Shown: in pieces, positions 59,680 to 64,000 of the stretch
Layout of the letters: every line of letters starts with the position of its first letter
How positions within the stretch are numbered: the first letter of the stretch is position 1
Assembly (NCBI GenBank): GCA_916048095.2
Contig: OU696588.1
Coordinates: 4,846,001-4,910,000, forward strand
Direction of reading: 5' to 3'
DNA from: Sacculina carcini
Taxonomy: Eukaryota; Arthropoda; Thecostraca; Sacculinidae
DNA: 64,000 bases
The notes under the pieces: model-generated
What the model saw: only the letters and a program-made list of their open reading frames with translations
Database searches by the model: none
What the model was told of the DNA's origin: nothing
Made by a program: the position numbers and the translations under genes

Positions 59680-59739
59680 TGCACTCAACATCTCGTGCAG
59701 TGTTGAGTGACCCACTTCCTGTGGCTGCTCCCACTGCGT

Positions 59740-60030
59740 CTGTGTGTCTGTCTGTCTGTGTACATGCGTTTGTGTGTGCGTGTGTGTCGTTTGTGTGTGT
59801 GTGTATGTGTATGTGCGTGTGTGTGTCTGTGTATGAATGTATGTATGTGTGTGTGTGTATGAATGTATGTATATGTGTGTGTCTGAGTGTATGAATGTAT
59901 GTATGTCTGTGTGTCAGCATTATGGTGCAGCTTATGGCATTATGGTGTTGGCATTATGGTGATGCAGATTGCAGTGTCGTGCAGTGTTGCATCATGATCA
60001 TGGAGATCATGGGGATCATGGAGATCATGG
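59740..60030. repeat. TG-rich tract and GATCATGGG short tandem repeat
   Basis: TGTGTGTCTGTG/TATGAATGTATGTATG-type repeats to about 59905, then units of GATCATGGAGATCATGGGG at about 59996-60030. Confidence 0.8.
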
Positions 60031-60039
60031 GGAGACAGT

Positions 60040-60843
60040 GATAGTGATTATGATAATTATTATTATGATTATACACATTACCCGTCTTGCCCGCTATCTC
60101 ACACATCTTAGATATCCGTGTTGTTTGGTGACGTCATATGAGACCGGCACAGCCACTCACTGAATTACGGACTTCTCGACACGCCAGAAAGCCAAGATCT
60201 ATATAACAAACTATTTAGCTATTTGCTCGTATCTTATTAAAATATACCTGTTTTTAACCCGAATTTCCATTGTTACTGTTTTTGTGTTAATTTTTGTAAA
60301 TAATTATTTGGTTTATGTTATATTTATGATTACGTTTGATATTATTGCTGTTTTTCATTATGAATTATATTATATTGTACTGTTGTGTGTGATTTGCGGT
60401 GTTCTCAACTGTATAACTATATTGAGGTGTGGACACATGTGGTTTGAACGATGTGGTCTATCATAATGACTGTGTTTGTATGTGTGTCTGCCTGTGCGTG
60501 TGTGTGTGTGTATATGGAACTACATAATGATTGTGTGTCGTGCTTGTGTGTGTGTTATGTCATGATGTATGAGTGATTGTGTGTTCACAAACATTCGCAA
60601 CTATAGTGTGACTGACGTTTGAAAATATAAGATTAATGCTCACATGCACATGCACATGGACACACACACATGGACACACACACACACATGGACACACACG
60701 TTGATGTATATGTCAGTCTGGGAGGGCATCAGCATTCATTATACAGTTCAAAGGTGCTCGTTATAATGACTATAGACTTGTTAGATTTACATGTCTCTCT
60801 CCTCTTTCTCTTCTCTCCCTCACTCTATCTGTCTATCTTCCTG

Positions 60844-60878
<35 letters not shown>
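60040..60878. other. No gene seen; upstream of cadherin exon 1
   Basis: AT-rich with short CA tracts near 60660-60700 and a (TG)n at 60846-60874 directly before the first recognised cadherin exon. Confidence 0.4.
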
Positions 60879-63847
<2,969 letters not shown>

Positions 63848-63915
63848 GTTGGTGAACTAATTTGACACTGCAACTCAACTACCAGCACCGCATCATACAC
63901 ACACACGCTGCTATT

Positions 63916-64000
63916 GTGTGTGTGTGTGTGTGTGTGTGTGTCTGTGTGTGTGTGAGCGCTTTTGAGACCCTCGGGTGAGAAGCGCGATATAAATGTCTTA
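63916..64000. repeat. (TG)n tract and retroelement-like tail
   Basis: (TG)n at 63916-63952 runs into GAGCGCTTTTGAGACCCTCG and AAGCGCGATATAAATG, a typical LINE/SINE 3' end phrase. It lies in the next cadherin intron. Confidence 0.6.

Overview
The window is nuclear DNA from an intron-containing animal, probably an invertebrate. It carries animal genes (PAK1IP1/MAK11, CCDC93, FAM32A, an MKRN2OS-like gene and a protocadherin-15/Cad89D-like cadherin), GT-AG introns, several kinds of non-LTR retrotransposon, tRNA-derived SINEs, Helitron-like and hAT-like elements, and an extreme load of CA/TG microsatellites and minisatellites. I cannot name the species. Nothing looks bacterial, viral or organellar.

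Layout. From 0 to 12 kb I see no convincing gene: a 28-bp minisatellite, a hAT-like element with 8-bp target duplications, two large 14-bp minisatellites of one sequence family, a 23-bp satellite, CA/TG tracts and a LINE 3' end. From 12.2 to 23.8 kb lies a head-to-tail array of three related ~3.7-4.1 kb Helitron-like units, with a 249-bp hAT MITE nested in the third. From 24.5 to 31 kb there is a small intact FAM32A gene (minus strand), nested LINE remnants, one SINE and another LINE fragment. From 32 to 35.4 kb are two intronless same-strand genes, PAK1IP1-like and CCDC93-like, close together. From 37.2 to about 51.5 kb is a multi-exon plus-strand gene for a low-complexity Ser/Arg/Pro-rich, probably nuclear protein that I do not recognise. 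I could reconstruct its exons by phase matching, and its introns are full of satellites, SINEs and LINE pieces. From 54.4 to 55.3 kb is an intronless MKRN2OS-like gene with a minisatellite inside its coding sequence. From 57.3 to 58.7 kb is a CR1/jockey-like LINE. From 60.9 kb to the right edge is the 5' part of a cadherin gene (signal-peptide exon plus first cadherin repeats), which runs off the window.

Most interesting signal. In both intron-rich genes, nearly every 3' splice site is preceded by a TG-repeat instead of an ordinary pyrimidine tract. Four introns also carry the complementary (CA)n or (CACTGACA)n tract close behind the 5' splice site. In the pre-mRNA the two ends of these introns could pair and bring the splice sites together. 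The orientation (CA at the 5' end, TG at the 3' end, read in the sense of the gene) is the same in all four. Other notable points are a shared core sequence linking several unrelated minisatellites, including the coding one; a local excess of TGACGTCA (CRE/ATF) octamers, four of them in a tandem repeat in a cadherin intron; and a LINE family whose 3' ends repeatedly pass into (CA)n tracts.
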